The notes: generated from the sequence alone by a model not told the origin. Shown: positions 36,364 to 48,285, counted from the stretch's first letter. The stretch: 64,000 nt of DNA from Ctenosaura bakeri (GCA_948474755.1 CAOLHI010001251.1:347324-411323), one strand, 5' to 3'. Program-made: numbers and translations.

Positions 36364-36639
36364 CTGCTACCCCCATCTTGGACCACCTCAGGTTGCTGCT
36401 TTACTCTGCCAAACAGTAAGGCTCGCCCTGACATTCACTCACCCACTTTATTTCTGAAGACATAAATTGTATTTCTGTGACTGGGCATATGGATTCTTTT
36501 GGATGCAAATTTTCAATACTTTTGCTTAAGGTTTTCCAAAGTGAAAATGCAACTGCTTGTGTTAGGGGCAATTATTAAAAACTCTAAACATATCTTTGTG
36601 TTTAGTAGATCAACCAAGAAATGTGCAAAATGCATCTTT

Positions 36640-36882
36640 CATTTATGTGTTGCTGTGTGCTTTCATGAAGTTTCCAACTTATGGCAATCCTAAGATGACC
36701 CTACCACAGGCTGTTTTTGGCAGGGTCTGTTCAGAGGGGGTTTGCCATTGCCTTTCTCAATGGCTGAGAGACAGTGACTTTCTCAAGATCCCCTAGTGGG
36801 TTTCCATGGCCATGTGAGGATTTGAACCCTGATCTCCTGGAGTCTTATCCCAGCTCTCAAACTACAACACCATGCTGGCTCT
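36640..36882 (-). repeat. CORE-type tRNA-derived SINE, antisense, full length
   Basis: Runs from TGTTGCTGTGTGCTTTCATG to AACACCATGCTGGCTCT and ends about 35 bp from exon 3, immediately downstream of its donor. Confidence 0.8.
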
Positions 36883-36917
36883 CAGTGTTATCTGTAGAAT
36901 TGATGAAAAATTGTCAC

Positions 36918-37127
36918 CTTGATACAGCTGCATGAATTTTGGATGGGCTGCAGAAGTGATCACACGGTCCGGCAGCTCCCTCAGAAACAGTTTCAGCAAA
37001 CTGGCAGCTGAGCTGACGTCACCCTCTGCAACCAGGTCCACTTCCTCTCCACTCTCGTACTTGACTCGCAGCTGTTCCACTGTTTTCAGACTGCCATTCA
37101 CCCTGAAAAGTCCTTCCTGTTCCAGAC
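36918..37127 (-). CDS. FAM13A: FAM13A coding exon 3 (RhoGAP catalytic core)
   Basis: A 210-bp exon, phase 1 in and phase 1 out. The acceptor is TTACAG and the donor GTGACA, which is weak at +4 to +6. It encodes [20 protein letters not shown], then a [27 protein letters not shown] segment, ending HPKFMQLYQ. The Arg in GLFRVNG is the family's catalytic arginine finger. The Lys and Arg in LLKLFLREL are the conserved residues of the GTPase-binding helix. All are present, so GAP activity is not ruled out from sequence, although FAM13A activity toward specific Rho proteins cannot be judged here. The last base G joins AC of exon 4 to give Asp, matching the human order LFQD. Confidence 0.96.
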
Positions 37128-37320
37128 CTGTAATTACATATTTGAAAGGAGTCAAAATAACTGGCGCACCCATTACCATGCGATAAAAATACACAACGGA
37201 TAGCAAATGCTAAATATAGACAACTCCTTACTCAGTTTTTTCACCCTCTAAAACAGTGAACAAGAGCTACCAAGCCTACACACTCATTTGTCCATAATGC
37301 TGACATAGGACTTAATATAA

Positions 37321-37432
37321 GGCTTTTGGTCTTCCAGACATTTTGAACTTAAGCTCCCACCATGGCCAATGCAAAGGGACTGTAGGAGCTGTCATCCCAA
37401 ACCATCTGATGAGTCTAAGGTTCCTCATCACT
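37321..37432. repeat. Palindromic hAT-like MITE
   Basis: GGTCTTCCAGACATTTTGAA and TCCCAAACCATCTGATGAGTC flank CATGGCCAATGCAAAGGGAC, the group's usual order. It starts about 195 bp upstream of exon 3. Confidence 0.55.
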
Positions 37433-39144
37433 GACTTAATATAATAAAATCTCCAATCAGTTTATACAACATAGGTCATAAAAACAGAAATAAAATACAT
37501 ATATAATACAGTGTAAACAGAAAGGGCACTTAACAACTTCCCAAACAGCAAACAATTAAACAGAGCAGTGTCATAGTCAAGTATAAGCCAGGAAAAACCA
37601 CATGCAGCTGAACAAGGTAGGAATGAAGTGGTAAAGATCTGTGGTGCGGACATGGACTGAACCACTTCAAGCAGGGTTGTCAGATCTCTGGGCCTGGCCA
37701 CTCTTTCCAGTCCACTGGCAAGGGAGAGAAATTTCCAGGCAAGAGCACTATCTTGAAAAGTATGTGTATATATTTTCCTCATATGTTAGGTTTGCAGCTA
37801 TGATTGATGCTTAATGTCTCATGCTTCATGGCATCACCATGGCCTGCCCCCTGTAACATCATAAGAGGTTGTCCCTAGGTCTCAGGTTTTTGGTCCTGAA
37901 ATTTCAGAGCCTGGGACAGTCATGACCTGGCAATCTTAACTTCAAACCATGGGTGAAAGGGAGAAAAAAAATTGCTCTCTTGTCTAGACAAAAATCACAG
38001 ATGGCAAATTAGCATAAGAGAGAATGAGCTTAATGTTCTCTTCTAGCATGTAATATTTACTTGTAAGGTCTTGTTTTGACTCGATGCTTACTATGGAAAA
38101 GCATCACAACAGTAGTCAGAAATGGTACAATAGTCTGAAATACTACAGTCCACTGGACTACCTCAGGATTTCTGCCACTGCCAGAGGTATATCTAGCATA
38201 AATAGCACATAGGGCAAGTGTGGAAGTTGTGCCCCTAACTCCAGGGCTGCTTCCTCCTCTGCCACTTCTGGTACTGCTTTTTCATGCATTGGCGCCTGGG
38301 GCATGTACCTGATTTGCCCCACCCTCTGCCTTATTCCGCTGCATACACAGTGTGGCTTTCAGTTTCTGGCTCTTAACTGACGTTTGAGAAAAACAAGGAT
38401 TTATCTGATTAACTGACTGACTGATCAATAGATAAACTGATGAAACTTTTAGATCATGCAATGAACAGAGTTCTCTGGATGGTATACAGTACAATGGGTT
38501 TGGTACCTACAGAGATTAATAAGAACCAAAAATAATAAAACTTCCTGTTGATATCCACACAATGCCACGCTTGCTTGATTTTCCTTAGCAGGACAGCACT
38601 TGACAAAAGCTCTTGAGCCAGAAATTTTACAGACACAGCTTTTCCCAATAGAAAGACACAGAGACAGACATCAAATCTGGCCCAAGATCTACTGCAGAGG
38701 AATGGCAGCCGATACATTTTATAAATGCAAAACATACACAAGTTGGTAATACTGCTTCCAGAGTTAAAGTGGTTCAAAGATCTAATTCTTCTCTCCTTCC
38801 CTCTCCTCCTCTCTCTCACAAGCCCTTTCTTCAGAGCTTGCAGTGTTACTTTCTGGACTACTAATGCCAGAATTCCCCATCCAACATGGCCAGTGGTTTG
38901 GGATTCTGAGAGTTTCATTCCAAAAAAGTAATTTTTCTGAGCATTTTTTTCCACCAGAGAGTCATAACCAGTACAGTACCTTCAAACCATCCACCCACAG
39001 ACTTCTGAGCTGTTCAGGAAGCAACTCAAAAGAGCTCAGTACAGTTGCCATTGGCCTATGTTCTAAAAAGGTGATAATTTCATAAACATATCTACATGAC
39101 AAGTACTGTGAACACAGGAAACTGGAAATGGCCACTTACCTATG

Positions 39145-39325
39145 ATAGCTTGTTGTTACACGCCTTCAAGTTATGGTGCCTCCTAAGACAAACCTATCGC
39201 GGGTTTTCTGGGCCTGAGAGTGTGTGATGTGGGGTTCCATGGCCAGTGGGATTCCATGGCCAAGAGGGGAATCAAACCCTGGCCTACAGGGTTATCTTCT
39301 AACCCTTAAACCATTATACCATGAT
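39145..39325 (-). repeat. CORE-type SINE, antisense
   Basis: From TAGCTTGTTGTTACACGCCT to AAACCATTATACCATGATG. Part of the core is missing. Confidence 0.7.
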
Positions 39326-39944
39326 GATACCTTACATATAGTAATTTGTGAAACTGAAAAGGCACCGACTACCATAAATAATCTGGAGACATGTGTTTCC
39401 TCTCTGTATTGATACATATCAGGTAGCATCCCAAATTCCATTAATTTTATTCCTCTAGAAACAAAATATTGCAGTCAAAAATTCTTTGGGAAATGGAATA
39501 TCTCCAAAATAGGCACTGCTGTTTGGGGCTCTATGATGGATGTGTGGATCCCCTGTAGCTGAAGCATTGTGAACTGGAGAGATAAGAGTGTAATACACAG
39601 TGTTAAGATGCAGAGCTCTGTGTTCAAATGTCACTTCTTTCAAAAAATCATGAGGTGGTTGCAGGCAAGTCTCTTAGTCTCTAACCCTACCATCCATATA
39701 GAGATAGTCGTATTAGCTTGCCTGACAAAGCTATTACAAAAAGAATTGATATAAGTAAAAAAAAAAAGTCTTGAATATGCTGCACGGGTAGAGAAATAAA
39801 CTGCTTGGAAAAGTCCTGAAATCCTTCAGACAGAATGTCTCCATATATGTACAGAAATCCTATTCTGACACCTGCTGGCTACAAGAAGACATTTCAGGCA
39901 GTAAGTTCTCTAAATCAGAAGCAGAGTACCACACATACTTCCAT

Positions 39945-40172
39945 AGTTGCTTTTGTGTGCCTTCAAGTTGTTTCTGACCTATGACAACCCTAAGGCAAGC
40001 TATCACAGGGTCTTCTTGGCATGATTTCTTCAGAAGAGGTTTGGCATTGCCTCCCTCTGAAGCTGAGAAAGTGTGACCTGCCCAAAGTCAACCACTGGAT
40101 TTCCATGGCCAAGCAGAGATTTGAACTATGGTTTCCAGAGTCCTAGTCCAACACTCACAAGTCACATTGGCT
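39945..40172 (-). repeat. CORE-type SINE, antisense, near full length
   Basis: From GTTGCTTTTGTGTGCCTTCA to CACTCACAAGTCACATTGGC, including the core CTGAGAAAGTGTGACCTGCC. Confidence 0.8.
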
Positions 40173-42257
40173 CCATAGGAGGCTGCTCCAAATTTCTCTG
40201 AAGAAGTGTGACTTTTTGCTGTACAAGTTCTTGGATTGTGCTGAATTTTTCCAGTTGCACCTCCAGGTCAACTCATTCCATTCTTTGTGAGTAGGGATAA
40301 TTCTTGAGTTTGCACTAGGACTCCCTCTATTTTTTTTTTAAACAGGGCATGCTTTGCTAAGTGGTTTCTACAGTTTGAGGTCATTTTTTCCCCTTTCCAG
40401 TTTTGTAAAACTCACTTTAGAGTTGTACCGCCATAGCGCAGAAGTGCCATTTCACTTCTGCCGTGATGCACTATAAATAAATAAATATTAAGAGAAAGGT
40501 ATAATGGATACTTTTGGGGTCTGATCTGTTTCAGAGTTAGAAAGAACTCCACTTGAGGATGGGGATAAAATGCTGAAGTGGGTGCCAGGTATTGCCAGAA
40601 AATAGTTTGCGACAACAGAAACATCTTTTTTTTTTAAAGTCTGGGGGCTACAGCTACAAGCACCTCAACTCCTCAACTTCCCAACATCCCAACACCTGCT
40701 TGGAGGAGGCCACAGACAAGAGCTCTGAAAAGTCATTTTTTGGACCACAGCTGCCAAAACGTTTCAGCTAGAATAGCTAGTGGTCATGCTAGCTGGGCGA
40801 TTCAGGTAGCTATAGGCTTAAAAAGCAACTTTTTGAAGCTTTGAGTACTGATTACATATCACCTCATCCTTCAGACAAAAGGCCCCTTTCAAAACCAAAG
40901 AACATGAGGGGGCAGTGGGACAACTGAACATATCTTGAAAGGCAACATGTCCTCACAAAGAATGACTCCTGTTTAACCAAAAAAACTTTAGTTTGTTGCT
41001 TTATTATCATCCTCTAATCCCACTGGGAACAAGAAGCTGACGAAAGAAAATGCATGGGGTACATTCTGTAAACAAGAGCCTGTACGTCCCCCAACTGTGA
41101 ACTACTCTGTGGCTAGAAAATGGTGTGGTACAGCTGAAGCTAATTCTTTATGAGAGTTTCTACATTTTACAAAATCTATTTATCTATCTAACTATTTCAC
41201 TGGCCAACTTTCAGGGCCATGTTCTCACAAAGTGTTATTAACAAAATAAACAAATGAATATATTAGTAGGAGACAACACTTTAGCATCACGGATCGAAGC
41301 TATATTGCAAAGATTTAGAAGTAAAATAAAATAAAATGAAGATATGAGAATTGCATAAAGTCATATGAGTTCCTTTGGGTTCCATGTTGAGGAAAAGCGC
41401 AGAATTTTAAATAAATACCCTCCTAGAGAAGGCAGCCCCAAAGTGATACGTTTTTTTAAAGGCTTGTTTGAAAAGTTGTAATTAATCCGCATGTAGGTAG
41501 AGACCAAGTCCAATTAATTGAGAATGATGGGGCTACCTTCAGAACCTTGCTCTCATGCCTGGGCTGGATCGCCAAAGATGGCCTTTAAGTATGAACAGGT
41601 TAATATGGCTGATGTTAGAAGCAGAAGTGGTGTTGGTGGCAAGCTTTCAGATAAGGATAAGAAAAACTAGGACAATCCTTACAAGGCCATGAGAGTTCAC
41701 TCAGTGTCCTCAGCCCAGTCACCCTGTCTCAGCATAACCCACTTCATGAAGTTGTGGTAGGGATAAAACAGGTGAAAGGAGGGCTGCGCTTGCCACCTTG
41801 AGCTCCTTGGATCAACGCAGAAAAACTGTTCCAAGTTTTGAGCAGGAAATGCTCCCCTACGTCAAAACATCTTGCAAGTAAAGGAACTATTTGTTCCGGA
41901 GCAAGGTTCTATCATACCCTTTTGCCAACTGTCTTCACTATAAATGTTACAATAAGTTTTTAAAATAAGGATGTAGTGTGGATGCACCTTATCATGCTAC
42001 CTCAGATAGAAAGTAGGAACCTTTTTTAAATCTAAAGTAGCATAATAAGGTGCACTCACACCACTCAATTATAGCTGTTTGATATCACTTTAAATGCCAT
42101 GCTCTATCTTGTGGAATACTGAACTTTATAATTTGGTGAGATATGTAAAATTCTCTGCGAGGGAGTTCTAGCGCAAAATTTCAAGGGGAGTACATTACAA
42201 TTGCTAGCAGAACATTAAAAGCACCCAAGATTCTGTAGCAGAGAGCAATGATACTTA

Positions 42258-42458
42258 CATCATTTCCGCACTACACTATTAAATGCTATTATTCCACCTC
42301 CAACATCCAATGGAATCCTGGGGATTGCAGTTTAAGTCAGGGCATTTAGAACTCTCAGCCAGAGAGCTCTTGGGCCTCAGTAAAGTACAAACCCCAGAAG
42401 TCCACAGGATGTTGAAAATGGAATAATAACACTATAACAGTGTAGTGTAGAAATGGCC
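42258..42458. mobile_element. Palindromic MITE, 202-bp class
   Basis: A 201-bp element flanked by perfect 3-bp TTA repeats (42255-42257 and 42459-42461). The terminus is CATCATTTCCGCACTACAC; the other end is TGTAGTGTAGAAATGGCC. The unique centre contains CTCAGCCAGAGAGCTCTTGG. Confidence 0.85.
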
Positions 42459-42494
42459 TTAGAGGGTTAACAAAGTACTATAATTCTGCAGTGT

Positions 42495-42736
42495 GGATTG
42501 TTGTTGTGTACTTTCACTTTGTTTCCAATTTATGGTGATGCTAAGGTGACTCTATCATGGATTTTTTGGGAAGATTTGTTCAGAGGGGATTTGCTGTAGC
42601 CTTCTTCTGAGGCTGAGAGTGTGTGACTTACTCAAGGTCACTCAGTGCATCTCCATGGCTGAGTAGGGATCTGAACCCTGGTCTTCCAGAGTCCTAATGC
42701 AGCATTCAAACCACGACTCCACACTGGCTGTCAGTC
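42495..42736 (-). repeat. CORE-type SINE, antisense, full length
   Basis: From GGATTGTTGTTGTGTACTTT to CGACTCCACACTGGCTGTC, with the core CTGAGAGTGTGTGACTTACT. Confidence 0.8.
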
Positions 42737-43506
42737 TGGATCCATTCTCAGTTCAATTTACCACCACCCCGAACTCATCTGTGCAAAGGTGATTTACAAA
42801 TGTGGAAAAGGCTCAGAGAACAAAGACAACGTGCCCATAATCACACAGTGAGTCTATATGTTGAGACAGGAAGCTGGGTCTCACTTGTCTTCTTTCTAGC
42901 TTAACCACTAGAAAATAACCAACCAGGTATAGGAGTCTCGGGGGGGGGAGAGAGAAAACCACAGTGTAGTTTTTTCCTTCCACTTCTCAAATACCTAAAA
43001 AATAAGTCTCAGGGCCTGGACGAGGGGAAACGGTGCAGCCACTTTGCTTATGCTAAACAAGCCTGGAGTTCCATGGAAAAAAAGGTAAAAAAGGTATAAT
43101 AAAAAATGAAAATAAATAATACATACATCTGCACTACTATCTTAACTTTAACAGTCTCTGGAAAGTGTAATTCTGACAGGAGGACTAAACACAGTTTCAC
43201 AGAATTGTAGCGTCAGCAAATTTCAAACTCCCAGCATTTTCTCCCTTCCTCTCTCTTTCTGTGGCCATGACAGTTAGGGAGATAAAAAAATTCAGAGTTT
43301 AGCTAAATGACTTTCTTTGACTATAGCTCCCAGAATCCCTCAGTCAGCATGGGTTACTGTTCATGCTGACGGGAGAAATCTGGGAACTGTCATCCCAAAA
43401 AGGCAACTTTTCCAAACTCTGTAAACAAGCGAGCTATGCCAGTAGAACAGGCATATCCTTACCATTACAACTTCTTAAAAATAAAAAGACTCAACCAGGA
43501 GCTTAC

Positions 43507-43696
43507 CATGCCGAGTCAGGTATTCAACAATATCCCACACCACATCTGGAATTCCATTTTTGCTGAGTCCCTGTTGCTGAAGCTCCTGAAGACTGGTGCC
43601 GAACACTTTCCGACCAGGGGTGCCCCTCTGCCCTTTCAGCGGTGCGCCTGCGATCTTTTTCATGTCTTCTTTCAGCCTCACTGCTGACTTGCTTTG
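43507..43696 (-). CDS. FAM13A: FAM13A coding exon 2 (start of RhoGAP domain)
   Basis: A 190-bp exon, entered in phase 0 and left in phase 1. A strong pyrimidine tract ends in the acceptor CAAG, and the donor is GTAAGC. It encodes QSKSAVRLKEDMKKIAG, then KVFGTSLQELQQQG, then IPDVVWDIVEYLTRH. The KVFG..L.EL segment is the usual beginning of RhoGAP domains, and the VVWDIVEYL helix is the conserved helix before the arginine-finger loop. Differences from the human protein are confined to the linker (GAPLKGQRGTPGR), as expected for an orthologue. The last base (G) joins GT of exon 3 to form Gly. Confidence 0.95.
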
Positions 43697-44435
43697 CTTG
43701 AAAGAGGTGAGGAAGAAAGAGCAGTCTGTCAGTGTCACTACGGGGGGCTGCATGGCTCAGGGAGAGACAGATCACCCAGGAGTAGAACGTCTCAGAAAAA
43801 GATCTGGGACAAAAACATGCACACACCCATGCACGGTGAAAAGGGAAAAAAAGAAACTCAAGAGGAGGAGCTTCCAAATGGGTAGCCAAGCAACAAGAGT
43901 GGATAACTTCTAAGTACTCAAGCGACATCACTGGAGCAACTGTGGGTGGAACAGAAATAAAAAAGACATGAATGGGAACTACCTCCATAAGCATAAGCAG
44001 AGATATAGATAAAAATAAAGACTAAGCTTTAGATGACAATAATAAAAAAACCCTCAGTTCTTATGCAGTAGTTCCAGCAAGCCACTATTCTACAAGCTGT
44101 TTTTCACAGATCCCTGATAGGGTAAAACAGAGTCATAACAACACTGTACAACAACAGAAAGCCTTATGGTCCTATCCCTCTGCCTTATTAGACAGCTAAA
44201 TTTAATTAAATTTACAATGCAGTGCTACGCATGTTTACTCAGAAGTTGATCCACCTGTGCTCGGTGATGCTTACTTCCTAGTAAATGTTACTCTGCATTA
44301 CCCTGTTGCAGAAAAAGCAACCCGAGACTGTTCTGCACTGCACAAATACATGACACCCCTTAACACCCCACTCCTTCATCCTATGGAATCCTGGATTTGC
44401 AGTTTTGTATTAGTTTCTGCCAGAGTGCTCTAGAG

Positions 44436-44923
44436 CGGAGCTTTCCAGACTTTTCATGTTCGTGACACGTTTTTTAGACATGTATCATTTCACGACACAG
44501 GCCATTTCCGCACTAGCCGGTTATAGCGCTTTGATTCCACTTTCAACATCCTACGGGATCCTGGAGTTTGCAGTTTCGGGAGGGGACAGTCACCCCTCCC
44601 GAAACTGCAAACCCCAGGATTCCATAGGATGTTGAAAGTGGAATCAAAGCACTATAACAGGCTAGTGCGGAAATGGCCACAGTAATTTCAGTTTTACTAG
44701 CACACTGGAGGTTAAACTAACCCCTTATAAGAGATACAGACACATACATAAATTGTAATAATAAAATATATGGGGATACAACATATCTCATGAAAATCTT
44801 TCATATATATTTTAAAAATATATGATTTATAAATAGTAACATACATTTTCAAGATTGTAGGCAATACACCTACACACTTCAGGTGGCACACTAACGTCAT
44901 GGCACACTGTTTGGAAAGCCCTG
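44436..44923. mobile_element. hAT (Charlie-like) non-autonomous element
   Basis: Ends CGGAGCTTTCCAGAC and, in reverse, CAGGGCTTTCCAAAC. The 8-bp target duplication is CTCTAGAG / TTCTAGAG (7 of 8), matching the nTCTAGAn target typical of Charlie-type hATs. It is itself interrupted by a younger palindromic MITE at 44500-44678. Confidence 0.8.
44500..44678. mobile_element. Palindromic MITE, 180-bp class
   Basis: A 179-bp near-perfect palindrome flanked by ACA (44497-44499, 44679-44681). Ends are GGCCATTTCCGCACTAGCC and GGCTAGTGCGGAAATGGCC. The centre is GGGAGGGGACAGTCACCCCTCCC. It lies inside the hAT element. Confidence 0.92.
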
Positions 44924-46499
44924 TTCTAGAGCCTCACCAAACTAGAAAGCACAGAATTCTTTAGGATGCAGTCAGCTAAAATGGTGTCAAAGTGCTATAA
45001 TTGTGTTGTGTGAAACAGACCAGATACTTCTTGTGATAACTTCAAATTATTATGGCACAAGTCAAGGATGGGCAACTGTGGCCTCCACATATTTTTAGAC
45101 TACTGTTTCCATCAGTCGTAGGCAGCATAATGAATGCGGAAGCACTACAGGCATTGCAGTCAAAAAAATGATCTCTAGAAAGCCACCAGTGCCTGCCCCA
45201 GCACATGTTTTGTGAGCTATGGCCTATTTTTTTTTTTTTAAAAAAATGCTTATTAATAGATTGTGAAAAATATCTCTTCCTTGTATAGCAAGGGTGAAGA
45301 ACCATTTTTCTGACAAGGGTCATATTCTCTCAGGAGGGAACCTGTTATAGGCCACATGGTGACAGTGATCAGATCCCAAAACAAATGTAGGTGGAGCCTT
45401 TTCCCTCTTTAAGAAATTGAAAATATTTCACAAGTTCATGTACTCCCTCTTCTCTCTGTATATAATTTCTTCTCTCTTGCTTTTCTGGGTCTGATTATGA
45501 GTACTGTTGTATATCCAATAATCTCAGTGCTAACCCTGATACAGTCGAACTAGTTTGAAACCAGTCCTATTCATGGTTGTGATTTCTAGATTGCAGTTAA
45601 TAATGGTTAGCATTAATACTAGTACACAACACTACCCACAGTTAACTTCAAAAAGAAAAAGGAGGATGTTGACTTAGCACTAAAGGTTATCGTCATTTTA
45701 TGTTGTTTTGTATTATTATGTTACAAGTATTTTATATTTAATGTTGTTTTTAATTTTATATTTAACATAATTTATTTATCATACCATATTTTATCTATTC
45801 TTATTCTTTTTCCTTTTTTTCTAGTCACCAACCAAAATAAATAAATGTTCATAATGCAAAAGAAGGGAAATTATACAATGTAAGGGGCAGAGCAAAAGCA
45901 GGACTGAACAATTTATCCCACTGCAGTCCCCTACATAATTATGTTTGCTTTTGTAAACACACAATCACAGTGTTCCGAACATTTTAAATCAAGTTTTTGT
46001 TTCTTTCTGTACTCCTTTTTTTTTTTTTTTTGGTAATGTTTAGGCTCATGAAAAGTTCTGGAGAACCCCAAAGCTTGCACTCTTGCGTGGTATTTTGTGC
46101 AGTCCAAATAAAGGCATTGCCTAATTCTGATTTCTGTTTGTATTCGTGGGCCGCTCACTGCATTCATTTTTGCAGGCATTTTAAAAATTCTAAAGGAAAT
46201 GCAGACACTACATGAGCCACCAAGTTTAAAGCAACCCAGTGTTATGTATCTGTGATGAGACAGGTGCTTAATAAGCTTAATTCCACAGTTCCTGGCAATC
46301 TTTAAGAAATAAAAAGGTTTACTGAGGCTTGCTGGACAACAACATAAGCTGGAAGGCTTCATTCACCTGGATAAGCCAGACTTTGCATGGATCTGCTACA
46401 AACCACTATGATAAATGTTACATACACTCATTCTAAACTACTATTCTAAATTCATTCAAATTATGGGAGATACCAAGGAAGACAGAGCAGAATGTCCAT

Positions 46500-46875
46500 T
46501 TCTGGTAGTGCTACCAGGTGTTTCCTATTTAGGACTGCTCCTTATTTGAGGGCCAGAAAGCTTGTTCTTATAGGGCCAGCAGATGTCCCCTTTACAGGGG
46601 ATGTCCTACATTTAGGAGTTGGAAAGCTTTTCCTTTTAAAAAGCAGACTGAATGAGATACCAAAAGATCTCATATTTTGGAGTGTGGACTCATCATAAAA
46701 ACAGAAATGTATGCATCATAGCATTTATCAATGTGGACAACAAGTCACTTTTACATGCCTAAGTTAACTGAAATAACTTCATTTGGTACTTACATAGAAT
46801 ACAACTTGTGAACAGCGGCTTCCTGATTGTTAAACCTGCACATCATGAATTTTGACTGTCCCTTACTGTGGTGCA
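46500..46875 (+). repeat. Dispersed repeat Z, copy 2
   Basis: Colinear with 23375-23793: CTTATTTGAGGGCCAGAAAG, GGGGATGTCCTACATTTAGG, CTTTTCCTTTTAAAAAGCAG and TTTTGACTGTCCCTTACTG. Confidence 0.7.
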
Positions 46876-47531
46876 AAACACTAATTCCTGCTCAATATAA
46901 TTAAGAATGAAGGCAACGATACTCTGCACACTTTCCTGGGAATAAATCTCACTCTGCTTTATGGTGTCAACTTCAGCACAGAAAAGCACAAAACCACACT
47001 GAAGACTCAAAAGGGAAGGCACAAGAGCTGGAAAAAACAGGGACTGCATGAGAATACTTCTTAAAATATTATTTATGTTATGTTGTCCTAGAACAGCAGT
47101 GGGAGCAATTACATATTCCCCCAAATCCAGTAGCATCCAGGAAAATAAATAACAAACACCAAAAAAGAAAAGAAGAAAAAAAGACAATTAAAAGAAAGCA
47201 ACTACCAGCACTGTTTTCAGACAGAACCTGGATCCCAGAAAAATAGACATAGAATTCAGAGCATGGTACTAGAGGGGTGGTATTTTCTTCTAAACCAGCG
47301 CTTCTCAAGCTATCTGTTGTGCCAGACCGACGGGAGTTTCTCTCCCAGTGTACCAGGGACCAACGCCATATACATAACTGTTGACTACAACTGCTTCTTT
47401 CTTTCCTGAAAACTTGTTGTGGGCCAACCTCTGATGGCTTGTGGACTGGTGCCAGTCCATGGACCACTACTTTCAGCAGCACTGCACCAAATCAGGGTGT
47501 TATGATGGCAAAATGTCAAGTCTCTCTATAT

Positions 47532-47908
47532 CAGCAGTTCTTAATCGGTGGTCTGTGGACCCCCCCACCCCCTGCCAGAGATCCATGAAGGCTTGAAGAA
47601 ATGTAATGAGCTTTTACAGTTACAATAGGGAGGAAGGAAGGAAGGAAGGAAGGAAGGAAGGAAGGAAGGAAGGAAGGAAGGAAGGAAGACAAATGTGTAT
47701 GAAATAATTCCAATAAAAATTGTAATAAGAATCTGTGCATTTATTTATTTCTTCCTTCTCTCCAAATTTGAAGACCCTTGACGAGCAACTTTAAATAAAT
47801 ATTTGATGCACTTTATGGTTTTAAATCTCGAGTTAAGTCTTGATGGTCTGTGGCAACCAAAGATTATTTAAAGGGAGTCTGCGATAAAGAGAAGGTTAAG
47901 AACCACTG
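47532..47908. mobile_element. hAT-type non-autonomous element containing a GGAA microsatellite
   Basis: Ends CAGCAGTTCTTAATCGGTGG and, in reverse, CAGTGGTTCTTAACCTTCTC. Flanking 8-mers CTCTATAT (47524-47531) and GTCTATAT (47909-47916) agree at 7 of 8. An uninterrupted GGAA/GAAG run of about 60 bp (47628-47688) sits inside. Confidence 0.8.
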
Positions 47909-48074
47909 GTCTATATGATGAAAGAGTAAATCTTTCCTGCCTAAACATCCATCTTGGAAGTTGATCGCTTTAACTTTAAAAACATACAAACTAAACACAC
48001 TGAACATCAAGAATGTGGTGGGGGCAAGTTGAATATTGCCTTTTCTTAAATGTGTACACTACAATGTGGGCTAA

Positions 48075-48285
48075 TTGTTGTTGTGTGCCTTCAAGTTGTT
48101 CCCCATTTATTGTGACCCTAAGGAGACTCTGCCATGAGGTTTCCTTGGCAAGATTTGTTCAGCTCTTCCTTTGAGGCTGAGAGAGTGTGATTTGCCCAAG
48201 GTCAGCCACTGAGTTTCCACAGCTAAGTGGGAATCTCTAGAATCACAGTCCAGTCTTCAAACTACTACATCACAGTGGCTTTCTG
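48075..48285 (-). repeat. CORE-type SINE, antisense
   Basis: From TTGTTGTTGTGTGCCTTCAA to CTACTACATCACAGTGGCTT, with the core GAGAGAGTGTGATTTGCCCA. Confidence 0.8.

Larger units (their letters stand above)
28159..36917 (-). other. FAM13A intron 3, repeat content
   Basis: An 8.8-kb intron with no other exon recognised. It carries SINEs, MITEs, a CR1 end, repeat Y with a nested MITE, and a solo-LTR-like element. A poly-A run lies at 32743-32762, with GGAA and GACA microsatellites at 35093-35140. Stretches 29400-30780, 31840-32740 and 34070-35780 show little I can classify, apart from a hAT-like half-palindrome near 34370-34440. Confidence 0.7.
37128..43506 (-). other. FAM13A intron 2, repeat content
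   Basis: A 6.4-kb intron with three antisense CORE-SINEs (39145, 39945, 42495), a TTA-flanked MITE, and palindromic hAT-like elements near 37321, 38830-38945, 40725-40840 and 43300-43415. Stretches 37440-38820 and 40850-42250 are unclassified. Confidence 0.7.
44330..45020. repeat. Old MITE-family element split by a hAT element
   Basis: Left part 44330-44435 (GTTCTGCACTGCACAAATAC, CATCCTATGGAATCCTGGAT) and right part about 44932-45020 (CTCACCAAACTAGAAAGCAC, GTGCTATAATTGTGTTGTGT) together give the family order. The gap is the hAT element listed next. Confidence 0.65.

Noticed and set aside
36862..37206. FAM13B or another ARHGAP as the gene identity
   Set aside because: The MGAGALAIC start, the QSK-AVRLKEDMKK segment, the CFHV junction and the exon 6 linker follow FAM13A. 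FAM13B has a different N-terminus.
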